Made by a program: the position numbers and the translations under genes. Positions 9,240 through 19,309 of a stretch of DNA of 64,000 nt are shown one piece after another (position 1 is the first letter of the stretch; every line of letters begins with the position of its first letter). The stretch comes from Toxorhynchites rutilus septentrionalis (taxonomy: Eukaryota; Arthropoda; Insecta; Diptera; Culicidae), in the NCBI RefSeq assembly GCF_029784135.1, contig NC_073746.1, positions 98,720,515-98,784,514 on the forward strand, written 5' to 3'. The notes beneath the pieces are model-generated. The model saw only the letters and a list, made by a program, of their open reading frames with translations. It was not told where the DNA came from and did not search any database.

Positions 9240-9651
9240 TGAGGAAACACGGGATAAGGACATAATCAGGAAAATGCAGGGTAAACTCTACGCCGATAAA
9301 CGTCGGCATGCTAGAACGTCAGAAATTGTTGTTGGGGATACCGTTATGATTAAAAACTACGAAATTGGAAAATTAGAGACGGTCTTTCGACCGGAGAAGT
9401 ATACCGTGATAAAAAAAAGTGGAAGCGACGTGGTCGTACTAAGCGAAGACGGTGTCAAATATAGGCGACCGATAACTCATTTGAAAAAGTACCCAATTCT
9501 GGACAAACAAGATGGTTTGAAGCAGCTACAATTCGAAACGGATTCTGATTCAGGGTCAGCAATTGTACAAGATTCAACTCGGAGCTCGGATCAAACTAAA
9601 TCTCCACCCATCAAGCGAACAATGAAGGTGCCAGCACGATATAATAAATAA
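9240..9651 (+). pseudogene. Gypsy integrase C-terminal tail, frameshifted
   Basis: After TGA at 9237 the pol sequence continues in the +1 frame. It gives a basic segment followed by the GPF/GPY-like stretch Gly-Asp-Thr-Val-Met-Ile-Lys and a Phe-Arg-Pro-Glu-Lys-Tyr-Thr-Val-Ile motif common in Ty3/gypsy integrase tails. It ends at TAA 9649. Confidence 0.65.
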
Positions 9652-10047
9652 TTGTATACATTTTTTTCTCTATTTTTTCATAACAACCGAATCAAAGACA
9701 GCTTTATCAATTTATTGTTTTATCTATGGGCTAGATGAGAGATGTAGAATAGATATAAACGTAATAATAACATTGTCTCGCCCCTGGTCGGAGGAACGAA
9801 TGAAAAGTGACTGCAAGAAGGGACGAGCATCTTCGTGTTGGTTTCAGAGTATAGCAAACGTGAGCAACAACGGACGTGTTTTATTAGAAACACAAGTTCT
9901 ACGATCGCCAGCTTCAAGGGTGGACTCTACACTCACCTCACACGGTTTCAAACTCATTGCACTACACTCATTAACCAAGCCCTCACTTTGTGTACACTTA
10001 CAGTTTTTTGGTTCGCAGAATTACAGATCTTCACGCCATTGTTCTTA
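9652..10047. other. Unassigned flank after gypsy pol
   Basis: This is where the 3' LTR would be expected, but no partner was found upstream of gag. Short open frames here show no motif. Confidence 0.4.
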
Positions 10048-10253
10048 CCAAGGCGCCTAGAAGTATATCCTAAGGTGGGCCAACTTGCTAAAACCACCCT
10101 TCAGCCATCTTGGAAGTCTACTGTGTTCTGTTTGTAAACAAAACAGGAAAATAATTTCCCTTCTACTTTCTTCCGTACTGTTTTCATATACCGCTCCCCT
10201 AACCAACTTAGTGACGACGGCTTCATCTTAGGATATACTTCTAGGCGCCTTGG
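10048..10253. mobile_element. Complete 206-bp MITE with 27-bp terminal inverted repeats
   Basis: The left end CCAAGGCGCCTAGAAG onward (10048-10074) is the exact reverse complement of 10227-10253. TTCTTA flanks both sides (10042-10047 and 10254-10259), a 6-bp target duplication. It has no coding capacity. A diverged copy starts the window. The superfamily is not clear from the termini. Confidence 0.85.
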
Positions 10254-10269
10254 TTCTTACTTAAATACT

Positions 10270-10313
10270 TACATACTTGAGGGGTTACTCGCTCGTAACC
10301 CCTCAAGTATGTA
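10270..10313. repeat. Perfect hairpin, 19-bp arms with 6-base loop
   Basis: The arms TACATACTTGAGGGGTTAC and its exact complement flank TCGCTC. It lies 10 bp past the MITE target duplication. The function is unknown. Confidence 0.85.
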
Positions 10314-11295
10314 TACAAAGGGTGGGATATTCCAGCGAAGCACAATAGCCATTATGATCAAGGTTATCATAATACTGTTCAAGTGCCACACAGTTATATA
10401 ATTGTTTTTAAAAAATTAGCTACCGCGGGGTATCTTCAAGAAAACAAGGATGTCGTAATCTTCTCGAGGGGTCGCGGCTTGTGAGATCCTCTTTGCGGAT
10501 GAAGAAATGTGTTTGATACAGACTTTTCAGATACTTCCCTGACTAATAGGGCCATCAAAAGATTTTAGAGTGCCTCCCGAAGTATGGCGCGGGTCACCAG
10601 CAGAGCTGCAATCCATCACCGTCAATGTCACAAAAAAGTTGACCATAGTCACTCAATTCCTCTCACGGCACGTGAGATCCAAATATTCAGTAGTGATACT
10701 CACTCTTTTGTTTCTGACACCTTACCAAATGACGGTTGGTTCCAATGCCTCTCACTTCCGATCGCTCTGTTTACAACTTTACGTTACGAGAGCGGTGGTT
10801 GTGGCGTATGATGGTAGTAGAAATGTGAGTGATCAGACATTTCCAATCATTTTTGACAATCGCGACGGTTGTTTAAATTTGTTTGTTGAAGTAGAAGTTG
10901 TTGTTGTTGTTAGAGATGTCTAAATGTTTCGTTTATTTGAAAATCGATTAATCTTGGGGCCAATATTCGATACATTCGAACAATTGTCTTTCAGTATTCG
11001 ATTAATCGAACGAATATTTATTTCTTGTAGTTAGAATGAACAGACATTTATAATAAAAAATATTATGGTGTCATAATTTCAAAAATCACATAATTTTAAA
11101 ATAAACACGGTGCAGCATAATGGTTTTTAAATAAAATGGTATATAAGTATATTGATCAAATTACCATTTCATAATTATATGCGAATCATGAAAACTATCC
11201 GGTTGAAAACTGACAAGGCGTGTTCTTTTTATTTAGAGTTAATCATTACCAGAACTATTGAAGTTTAGTTAATAAACGTGAGATGAACACACAAA
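10314..11295. other. Gene-poor stretch with a short GTT microsatellite
   Basis: A TTG/GTT run lies at about 10893-10913. Two overlapping open frames at 10570-10923 have no recognised domain and no supporting context. The rest is AT-rich without visible repeats. Confidence 0.45.
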
Positions 11296-11358
11296 TTTTA
11301 TTTTTTCATAAAACGAAAGAAAATTGCGATCCAAAAGAATCGCTCAAAAATCATCCAC

Positions 11359-12350
11359 TTACATTGAGGCTTTATTGAGAATCTTCTTATATAGTGCCAC
11401 AAACTGCGCCACGAACACTTCCAGATGGAATATATGTTTGCTTCCTTGCTGCATCCGGTGTTGATAATACCCAGCAAAATTCAACGTTTGCGTCTTCAGA
11501 CTCATATCGCAGTTTTTAACCAGATTCGGTACCAATCCACAGATTATAACATTCGATAGAACGCCTTGGGATAGCAGCTCGTATAGCTGTTTCCTCACCA
11601 CCTCCAGCTTCTGTGGACTTTGTTCGAGGACAATCTGATTAGCGGTTTCTCGAAGGAATATTTGCCAGTCGATTTCCGGCACCTCTTAGTTGACCGTAAA
11701 CGGTTACTGTTGTATCTTACAAGCTTCCAGCATGAGGAAATGCAAATAGTGTTGTTACATACAAGAAACAAACAAATGACAATCTTACATTCAAAATTTT
11801 AAGAATATCCTCCTAAGATAGACCGGCACTCTTATTCCCAAGCAACGACTCCTAACCGCGGGAATAACCCGCGAAGTAGAATTGGCGCACAAAATCAATC
11901 TGCATGTAGAAAAATACTTTTCAATGGCTCTTCTCAGCGCATCCTGGGTATCTTTGGTAAGCTAATCCACCTCGGACAAGACGAGTCTCATATTCACTCT
12001 ACCCGCTGGGATCAATTTGCTTGATCAAATCCAACACGACCACCATGTTATATATCCCGGCAACCGATGAATTCAACTCGATGTGGTAATTACTGCTGAT
12101 GGTCCTGATTTCCACCTTCCGGTTCGCGGGCGTTGTGAAGTTCATTATATCATTGCGTAGCCGTTCCGCGCCCGATTGGTAGTTTCCGCAGCAGACACAT
12201 GATGCGAGTTTTCTTACTGGCCTGGAAGGACCGTAGAACATGTGGGAAGTCTCCCTGGGAGCAAAGATTAATCAGATGCGTAACTTGCGTTTTGTGGCAG
12301 TCCAGTTTGGACAGCTGGCGCGGTCGGTAGCGGTCAACCCAGAGAGACAT
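11359..12350 (-). pseudogene. RFC3: Processed pseudogene of replication factor C subunit 3
   Basis: Read on the minus strand, fragments in different frames follow the ~355-residue RFC3 protein in order. They are: the N terminus Met-Ser-Leu-Trp-Val-Asp-Arg-Tyr-Arg-Pro; Lys-Lys-Thr-Arg-Ile-Met-Cys after a damaged Walker A region; Ser-Asn-Tyr-His near 12080; a segment equivalent to Ala-Leu-Arg-Arg-X-X-Glu-Lys-Tyr and Thr-Cys-Arg-Leu-Ile-Leu-Cys near 11900; Pro-Glu-Ile-Asp-Trp near 11680; and the C terminus with His-Leu-Glu-X-Phe-Val-Ala-Gln-Phe near 11400. RFC3 is part of the clamp loader that places PCNA on DNA. Stops, frameshifts and deletions make this copy dead. The fragments are contiguous without intron-sized gaps, and an AATAAA on the same strand lies at 11297-11302, so it is probably a retrocopy. 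Confidence 0.85.
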
Positions 12351-12447
12351 AGTACACAAAACTATTTGATGTATAATGTATACAAAAATACTTGGTGACT
12401 TGCCATTTTCGTGTTGGCCTTTGTCAGAGTAAATGTCATCATCTCTA

Positions 12448-12984
12448 GAGATGCCAGATGATTTTTTGTGAAAGCCTTCGACAAAAAACTGAAATGTTCA
12501 TGTGGCAGATATTTTTGTAACCGCGAGAATAGCAAAGTAATGTATGAAAAAAAGGGTTGTTAGAGCAGGGAATCAAGTCATAAAGAGTAGAAATAACATA
12601 TCCCTGCGGTCTGCAACTGAACATATAAGTCTGCAACAGGATAGACAGGACACTAAATATCAGTAAAATTGCGAACATCCTTGTATCCTTGCAATGATGA
12701 GAAACAAATTTGGTAAAAAAATCGAAGTCGAACGGGTTACAAAATGCATCATTTTGCTAATTTCAAACCCGATCGGGAGCCGGAATAGACGGGATACGCA
12801 AGGCGTGTTATTCCACAAACTAAGTACTAATACAAATGACACGTGTATTACTACGTAGAGTCGGCGAAGTGCCGATAAAAACGTTAAGGCCGTCTGAAAA
12901 GTTGAAAAGAAAATAAATGCCTGAAAACACAATATTCTTCAAATTGTATTTAAAATGAAACTGTATATTCACATCTGGCATCCC
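12448..12984. mobile_element. Candidate TA-flanked MITE (537 bp)
   Basis: The ends are GAGATGCCAGATG and the reverse complement of GGGATGCCAGATG, each flanked by TA (12446-12447, 12985-12986), as in the Tc1/mariner group. Inside, about 12815-12895 resembles the 3' end of a Feilai-type SINE (ACTAAGTACTAATA onward). There is no transposase. Confidence 0.55.
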
Positions 12985-12986
12985 TA

Positions 12987-13424
12987 GTCACGAAGAACGA
13001 ACACAAAGAGGCGAATGTTGTGAATATCGCCAAACACCAAACCATCAGATAGACTTTTGAGTGTCGCACTATTCTGACATTTCAGCGACAGGACACTCAC
13101 CAAGTAGAAGCTCACCATGTGTTAGTGTTGTGATAATACTCTTCTCACACTATTGGACTGGCTTTGGGATGGTCACCAAAGATAATCGTAGCACAAAATT
13201 TGTTGATTATCTTTGTGTGAGTACCATCACTTGATTCTCACGACAAATCGCAGCTCTGGTCACCAGACGCCGTACTTGCCAGCTGCGATGGCTCCACAAG
13301 ACGAATGCGGCTTGTAATTAAGGAAAAGGTTTAATAGCCCAGGTTAGTTGATTAATCTACCTTCTTCTTCTTTTTCTTCTTCATTCCCTTCTTCTTTTTC
13401 TTTTTTTTTGTTCTTTTTCTCCTT
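12987..13424. other. Intergenic, small hairpin and pyrimidine tract
   Basis: An 11-bp inverted repeat (CAAAGATAATC at 13177-13187, complement at 13205-13215) and a CTT-rich tract (about 13361-13425) are the only structures seen. Confidence 0.5.
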
Positions 13425-13990
13425 CGTTCAATGGCATTATCGTTCCTAGAGGAGCTTAACTATCACAACGTCAAATTACTCGTGTCATTTTTATAAATAC
13501 TTAGATGAGGGGCTCAAAATGAAAGGGGTGTAAGTGACGTCACCGATTTCTCTACATCGACTCTCTCTTTTCGTCATGACTTAGTTGTAAACACATTCTC
13601 AGCTGTATTTGACAATGTGGAAGATATGTCAGAACCTCATCTATCGGATTCTATAGCAAACGCAAATTGGAACGTTTTTGCAGTTGAGTTATTGACTAAA
13701 GAAAAAGTTGATGAAGAGAAATAAATCATGTCACTTACACCTCTTTCCTTCTGTGCCCCTTCAGTTGAAATTTCTATGCCAAATAACACGTCTTGAATGT
13801 ATTCTGAGGGGCAAACTCTAGAATACGCGTGACCTCAGTGCAATCTGAAGAATTTTCTTTGACGAAAAATTCCCCGACCATAACGGGAATCGTACCCGAA
13901 CCGCTGGAATGATAATATGTGCCGCTAACGGGAGGACTGTCTTCATCTACCTTGTCTAAAGCCAACTTACAATGTAAATAACTGGGGGCG
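13425..13990 (-). mobile_element. Feilai-type tRNA-derived SINE, interrupted by a MITE
   Basis: On the minus strand the sequence has a tRNA-like B box (GGTTCGGGTACGATTCCC region, about 13880-13900) and the tract GTCGGGGAATTTTTCGTCA. It continues down to ATTTGGCATAGAAATTTCAAC near 13765. It resumes beyond the insertion at about 13505 and ends near 13425 with the SINE 3' region around GTTCCTAGAGG. I recognise this as the Aedes Feilai family from memory of its conserved body. The A box is damaged. Confidence 0.65.
13508..13760. mobile_element. 253-bp MITE inserted in the Feilai SINE
   Basis: 31-bp terminal inverted repeats: the left end AGGGGCTCAAAATGAAAGGG (13508 onward) and the complement at 13730-13760 differ at a few positions and share GTGTAAGTGAC inward. 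SINE sequence continues on both sides. The target duplication is unclear. Confidence 0.8.
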
Positions 13991-14104
13991 TTTTATTTAT
14001 ATAAACATTTATTTGAGTGACAGTTACTTTGAATCACCTTATACTCTATTTTATTCAATCAAATGTTTAGTGTTATTTCATATCTTAAATATAAAATAAA
14101 CATC

Positions 14105-14185
14105 GCAGTCGGTAGGATTCGAACCTACGCTCCCAGAGGGAATCTGATTTCTAGTCAGACGCCTTAACCACTCGGCCACGACTGC
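14105..14185 (-). tRNA. tRNA-Ser (anticodon AGA)
   Basis: Read on the minus strand: a 7-bp acceptor stem (GCAGTCG with CGACTGC), an A box including TGGCCGAGTGG, an anticodon loop CTAGAAA giving AGA, a long variable arm typical of tRNA-Ser, and a B box GGTTCGAATCC. It decodes serine UCU (and wobble) codons. T-rich sequence on the transcribed strand just downstream (below 14105) would stop RNA polymerase III. It differs from the other two copies by one base in the D region (GAGTGG instead of GAGCGG). Confidence 0.93.
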
Positions 14186-14640
14186 TTGGCTGATGACCAG
14201 ATGATCGATTCTTATCGATTTGATGTGGTATCACTAGATATTATTTTCGTAATCTATATTCGAATTTTACTATGCAGAAAAATGTATGCGACTTTTTTGA
14301 GTTTCGGATAAAATAAGTATTAATAAGCTACACAGAGTGACATGGAGACAGAAAAAGTTTGCAATACATCCTCTACTTACTGAACATGTCTAAATAATTG
14401 TATTTTTAAATGTGTAATAATTTTTTTATCTGTAGGTACTTATTGAACTACTATTTGTGGGAAATTTCCCGTCAGTAGTTTACGGATCGAAAGAAAATTT
14501 TGTTCAATTGCGTTCTATGTCAAGAGAGTATTGTTATAACTAGAAACAAGTTACAGTCGCACGTTGATCTTGTATTTGTTAGAAAGATTCCATAATCAAA
14601 TTCTTCGCTAATAATTTGGCGGCCGGAAAAAGATAGTTTA
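14186..14640. other. tRNA 5' flank, duplicated with the flank at 31173-31620
   Basis: The segment right after the tRNA (TTGATGACCAGATGATCGATT type) and a block near 14270-14340 (GATAAAATAAG, TAAGCTACACA) have diverged counterparts after the tRNA at 31092. The tRNA was therefore duplicated as part of a larger segment. Confidence 0.6.
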
Positions 14641-14740
14641 ATTTTATTGTTGGTTTACTTCCACCAGTAATTCATTCAAACTGTGATGGCAGAAAAATTG
14701 TGATTGGTTGTTGGGTGCTTCATAAGACACACAGACAAAC

Positions 14741-14913
14741 CTGTTTTTGTGCGGTCCCTTTCCGTTTGATTCCTCGTTTGTGCGACTCTTTTTGTGCGAT
14801 TTTATTATGCCATCGGGCCTTGAATCACACAAACTAATCGCACAAATAATATTATCGCACCTAAACAGTCGCACAAATAAGAAATCGCACAAAAAGCAAC
14901 CGCACAAAAACAG
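14741..14913. mobile_element. Palindromic MITE-like element with repeated TTTGTGCG motif
   Basis: Termini CTGTTTTTGTGCGGT and its exact complement (14899-14913). The octamer TTTGTGCG occurs repeatedly in the left half and CGCACAAA repeatedly in the right half. Such oriented subterminal repeats are typical of transposase-binding ends. No clear target duplication was found. Confidence 0.65.
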
Positions 14914-15002
14914 CTTTTCCTGTACTGACAATTGATCTCTGTGACCCTGCACGAGATGGCTCTTGCGTTATGTATGGATACAGTAATGAAAAGTACCTAT
15001 AC

Positions 15003-15512
15003 AATGTGCAAAAAGAGTTTATCCACTCCCAGTGAAAAATTAGATTTCTTCTAAAAACCCACCAGAAAATTAAAACACGGTTAATTAATGTTCAGTTTAT
15101 TATTATTTATGTAAAAAATCCAATTCACGCGAGTTCAAAATACAAACACAAATTCTTATGCATTTGAGACATGATGTTAAAAAAAGTTAAAAAGTAACGC
15201 ATAAAAAGTATATCCACTCCTCTGGCTCACATAGTTTTAGTACTTCGTGTGACCACCTTTGGCTTAAATAACTACTCGACATTGTCGTGGCAACGACTCA
15301 ACAAGCTTAACAGTTGTTTTCGGGATGATTTCGTTCCATTCAGTTTAGATTACCTGCCGCAATTGCTGGATGCTTCTTGGTTTTTGCTCCTGGAGCTTAA
15401 TTTTTTAAATTGACCAGAGTTGCTCGATCGGATTAAGGTCGGGAGACTGTGCTGGCCATTCCATAACCTTGATACACTTTTCATTGAACCACTGCGAAAC
15501 CAGCTTTGAGGT
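15003..15512 (-). pseudogene. Tc1-like transposase, C-terminal remnant
   Basis: On the minus strand near 15480-15400 the translation gives Trp-Phe-Asn-Glu, then [15 protein letters not shown], the conserved box holding the third catalytic residue of Tc1 transposases. Downstream it continues with stops through a Cys-Arg-X-Val-Ile end. The element's end, GGAGTGGATA followed by a T-rich tract, appears twice (about 15012-15036 and 15207-15222). The N-terminal half is absent. Confidence 0.7.
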
Positions 15513-15893
15513 GTGCTTCGCTAAATGTGTCAACGCGAAATAATACAGCAAAATAGACATTACAAAACCGACGATCCGTTTTCAAATGATGCTTTGTTTC
15601 AGGTTTGAAGCTGTTTCCGCGTCGAAAAATGTCGTAAAATGTGTGAAATATCATGTTTACAACGAGCATAAATTTGAAAATGTTTTAATCGATACTATAC
15701 GACATATTGATCTATCTACCGAGAAAATAATGGATTTGTTTTTCCCCGACCTAATATGATACGAAGAAAAATAAAAATCCTATAACTGAAAGGGAGGAAG
15801 TAAAGATAACTTAGTTAGGACTAGTTGGGTTGGGTCGACTTGGCCAGTTGTCCCGGAGCCGGTAAAGGATTTTTTGTATTTGCATTGGGAAAG
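15513..15893. other. No recognisable feature
   Basis: AT-rich sequence without termini, tRNA boxes or conserved frames between the Tc1 remnant and the second histone element. Confidence 0.45.
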
Positions 15894-16077
15894 AAAAAAA
15901 GACGGGTGGGTAATGTCGGGGACATAACCGGAGTGACGTAGGACTATACAAAGGGGACAGCTTTTGTTAAATATATATTTTAAATATATTGTTTTATTTT
16001 CTTCTCCTACGTGAATACCTACCTATCTACCTGAAAAATGGATTAGTTTACTGTTTACTCTTTATGAACATGTTGAT

Positions 16078-16093
16078 GGTTCTGAAAAGAACC
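16078..16093 (-). promoter_or_regulatory. Histone 3' stem-loop, cassette c' (block 2)
   Basis: On the minus strand it reads GGTTCTTTTCAGAACC, identical to the perfect hairpin at 4314-4329. Confidence 0.75.
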
Positions 16094-16289
16094 TTTGGTG
16101 TTGTGTTTTTGTTATCACTCGATATTCCTATCTTGTTCGGTTAAGCCTTCCTGTTTAGCTATTGCGTTTGCCACTCGCCACAGCTTTCACAGTTGGGAAA
16201 TTTCTTCCCATCCAGCTTGTGACGTATTGTTCAGTAAATTACATTTAATGCGACGTGCCGGAGAAACACTTTGCTACTCACTGAAACTA

Positions 16290-16565
16290 ATTGTTGACTT
16301 GATGAGCGCCGAACCGAAGCTGCTCTGTTCTTGATGCGGGTTTTCTAATTGTCGTGAGCAGCTTTGCAAGCCAACTCGAGCACTCCGACGGCCGAAACTC
16401 TATAATCGCTGTTAGGTATACTGGTGCTCCGGCACCAATCCGTTCGGCCTAGTTACCCTTGCGGAGCAATCAGTGAATGCGGCCAACAGGGAACTGGAGA
16501 CCTGTACGGTTCGAGTGAGACTTTGCCTTTCCCTTAACTTGTCCTCCTTTGTTACGTCCACGATG
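16290..16565 (-). pseudogene. Histone H2A-like pseudogene c' (block 2)
   Basis: Minus-strand counterpart of copy c. The H2A N-terminal lysine-rich codons, the region equivalent to Gln-Phe-Pro-Val-Gly (damaged) and Gly-Ala-Gly-Ala-Pro-Val-Tyr-Leu are visible with stops. The leader between the promoter and the start is shortened relative to copy c. It cannot make a histone. Confidence 0.7.
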
Positions 16566-16633
16566 CCGATGCCGTACAACCACACGGGTTTACGGTTTGA
16601 AAGAAAATAAGATATTTTTTTGGGGTCCGCGTG

Positions 16634-16640
16634 TTTTATA
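16634..16640 (-). promoter_or_regulatory. TATA-like box of cassette c' (block 2)
   Basis: TATAAAA on the minus strand, in the same context as the boxes at 2410 and 3714. Confidence 0.55.
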
Positions 16641-16800
16641 CTCTAGCGGTACACACTCACAGGATAGAACCAAAACGGCAGACTCAGCCAGAGAGGCGAG
16701 TCCAACGAGACGAACGAATGAGCGTTAAAAGGGAGCGATGGCAAAAAAATACATTCATTACGATTTGTTCGCTCGTTGGATTCACATGCAGGCTAAAAAG

Positions 16801-16816
16801 GGTCCTTTTCAGGATC
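16801..16816 (+). promoter_or_regulatory. Histone-type stem-loop, opposite orientation to cassette c'
   Basis: GGTCCTTTTCAGGATC on the plus strand; the inverted equivalent of the hairpins at 2234 and 3538. Confidence 0.5.
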
Positions 16817-17391
16817 ACAAAATTATCTTCAATCTAAAGAGTTTATTGTTTTGGTATCACTCGATATCCCCATCTTGTTCGGCTAAACCTTTCTGTTTAG
16901 CGATTGCATTTGCCACTCGCCACAGCTTTCACAGTTGGAAAATTTCTTCCCATCCAGCTTGTGACATATTTTACAGTAAATTACATTCAATGGCACGTCG
17001 CATTACCACCACTCAGTGTCGGATTGGAGGTAATTTTAACCTGTAATTGAACATTTGTGATGACAGTGGTACAGTGTCGACTTTCAATGTTGGGTCATAA
17101 TTTGGACCCCGAACTTTATGTTTACAAAAATGTCCAACTAAATATGTCACATTACAGGTCCGTCCAATTAGCTAAATGTCGAGATAAGTGTAAATTACTG
17201 TACTTTCAATCTAGAAGTAATTTAAGAATTGATGAAAATCAATAAACTCAGAACAACTGCCAAATTTACATACTCATCATATCCTGGCAAACAAATTATG
17301 AAAAAATCAATTTGTGTTTTATTATTATTTTGGATATTGTTTTAGAAAGCATTGAACTGTATTTCCAAAACTCTTTTTTGGAAGGTTTAAT

Positions 17392-17407
17392 GGCCCTGAA
17401 AAGCGCC
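17392..17407 (-). promoter_or_regulatory. Histone 3' stem-loop, cassette a' (block 2)
   Basis: The minus strand reads GGCGCTTTTCAGGGCC, the same hairpin as copy b, downstream of the a' H2A remnant. Confidence 0.7.
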
Positions 17408-17599
17408 TTGTTTTATGGAATGGTTCCAATTTAGAAAACTTAGTACTCGTGGTTTTGAAAAAAACCATTTCGAACGCCCTCGATGCCGCCTTGTTCTGGA
17501 TTTGCCACCAAAGCAGTTTGTATAAAGAACAAACTTTTTTCTTCTGCTACTTGATGCCGTTTTGCGATTGCGTTTGCCACTCGCCACTCGCTGCAACTG

Positions 17600-17827
17600 C
17601 CTGTTGTTGTCTTGATGTGTTCTGTTCTGAATGCGGTTTTTCTTATCGTCGCGAGCAGCTTTACCAGCCAACTCGATCACTTCGGCGGCCGAAACTATAT
17701 AACGCCGGCTAGGTGGACTGGTGCACTGGTACTAATGCGCTCGGCCTAGCTACCCTTGCGGGGAACTTCAGATCAACACGGTTCGAGCGGGATTTTGCCT
17801 TTCCCTTCACTTTTCCTCCTTTACCAT
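17600..17827 (-). pseudogene. Histone H2A-like pseudogene a' (block 2)
   Basis: ATG at 17827 on the minus strand begins Met-Ser-Gly-His-Gly-Lys-Gly-Gly-Lys-Val-Lys-Gly-Lys, the same variant start as copy a (His in place of the usual Arg). Unlike copy a it keeps part of the central region. It then runs into stops, and the Ala-Ala-Glu-Val-Ile-Glu-Leu-Ala-like codons follow in another frame near 17690-17650. The 5' leader (17828-17890) matches that of copy a. Confidence 0.75.
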
Positions 17828-18357
17828 GTCCAGACATGGCTGCTTGGGTTGGTTTGTTGATGTGTTGTGATGCGAACCGATGTGGTGTACGGTTTGAATG
17901 AGAATGATCGTTACGGCAGCGGAGCGGAGATTTTTAAGCTGACTGGCTGTCTCGAGAATTACGCATGTGTGAGACTGCGACCAATGTTTCGTTCATTTTT
18001 TTTTCTTTTTCCTTTCCAATTGTGTTTCATTCTATTTCGCTGCTGCTCTGGTTGCCCGTTTTGGTCGGTACGATTTGAGGAGCCCAAAATGGACCGATCA
18101 AAAATGGGCACATAGTGCATTTTGACAATGCTTGATATTTCACAATTATTCAATTATTTATCTCAAGAAAAATGAAATGTTATTCGTAATGATAGATGCG
18201 TAGATATATTTCCTATCAATTGATGCAAAAACCTTTGCGATCTATTGAGAAATGCTCGAGTTATAAGCGTTCCAAATCTTGCATTTTTTCCTACTTGTTC
18301 AGTGCCTAGATTTCCATTTCACCCCCTATATCTTCCGGTTAGACGTAGTCCTACGTC

Positions 18358-18729
18358 AAAAATGGAAAGCTATAGATTAGATTGGATTATGTATCTATAA
18401 TACATTATGGATAGAAATAGGAAGGCATGGAAAGAACTGGATAATCAGAGCGTCACCTTTCAGAAAAGATCGAATCTTCTCTCCTGGCAGCAATGGCAAA
18501 CCGCAGTACTTTGATGACAACCAACGAAAACGAAAACGAAAAAAGTTGAAATGAGATATTAAAGAAACAAAAAATTACTTTTCTTTCTGAAATAAAAAAA
18601 CGGAGAAGTTGATAATCTTATTGATGTATTATTGAGCCTTTAGTATTATTCGTATTTTCTAGGCATAGATAAGTGAGTGAAGCAAAGTTTACTCCAAAAC
18701 GATGTTTCGAGTGTCGCAATGATCTCGAA
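18358..18729. other. No recognisable feature
   Basis: Unassigned sequence between block 2 and the hAT-like element; no conserved frame or terminus. Confidence 0.45.
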
Positions 18730-19309
18730 CAGGGCCCGAAATCTTCGAAGGTGAAAAATGAGGACCGACTCTACTCTCAGCAGCTTCGCTTCGACTAGAA
18801 CTGCTTTGGCAGTCGCCGCCAACAAAAAGTGACTTGACTAGAAAATGAATTGACTAGCTTTGACTAGCGAGGATGACTGGTGAACTAGTCCAGTCAGTGG
18901 TTATTTTAACTGACTCGACTAATGAATACAAATCTGCCTCTTCATTCAACTGACTTCAATCCACACTATAAAGAGGAACGAAAACATGATTTCTGATGCA
19001 AAAAAGAAGTTACCCCATCAATGGACGGTTTATCGTCTACCCATCGTGAACTGAAATCAACGAACTTAGACATTTATCAAGTATGCTATAAAGGTCCTCG
19101 CGTTAGTGTTAGTTTGTATAAGGCGTGCAAAATAGCGCACACACACTGCACATTATTTTATACGTGTACATAATTTTCGTGTACGATACAAAAGAATCTA
19201 GCTCACCTGTAGCGTATATCAAACCACGTTGAACTCAAACATCGATGCATGCACATGAGAGAGAAAGAGAGGAACGAATTCATTCTGGGGGAAGTCACTT
19301 AAAAATGCA

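Larger units (their letters stand above)
5941..9651 (+). mobile_element. Decayed Ty3/gypsy-type LTR retrotransposon (internal region)
   Basis: The order gag, nucleocapsid CCHC, protease, reverse transcriptase, RNase H, integrase is that of Ty3/gypsy elements, with integrase after RNase H. The RT, RNase H and integrase sequences suggest the mag-like group, but I cannot confirm this. Gag and pol are broken by frameshifts, two TAG codons (8214-8216, 8448-8450) and an internal deletion. No LTR pair could be recognised, so the LTRs are lost or too diverged. Confidence 0.8.
15894..18357. mobile_element. Second histone-H2A-bearing element (block 2), inverted and shorter
   Basis: It is the reverse complement of block 1 with one cassette fewer. 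It starts with the same terminal sequence (GACGGGTGGGTAATGTCGGG) and runs through the c-type cassette, the shared spacers and an a-type cassette. It stops at the palindrome GACGTAGTCCTACGTC (18342-18357), equivalent to 742-757 of block 1. It lacks an outer terminal repeat on that side. Deletion of one tandem unit by unequal exchange would explain the size difference. Confidence 0.7.

Noticed and set aside
5941..9651. Endogenous retrovirus with envelope
   Set aside because: No third reading frame of envelope type lies after integrase; the sequence is a retrotransposon without env.
10570..10923. 117-codon open frame
   Set aside because: No conserved motif; a second frame overlaps it, and the C-terminal Val run comes from a GTT microsatellite.
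13870..13935. Possible true tRNA gene
   Set aside because: It has only B-box similarity, and its body continues into SINE sequence; no acceptor stem pairing.
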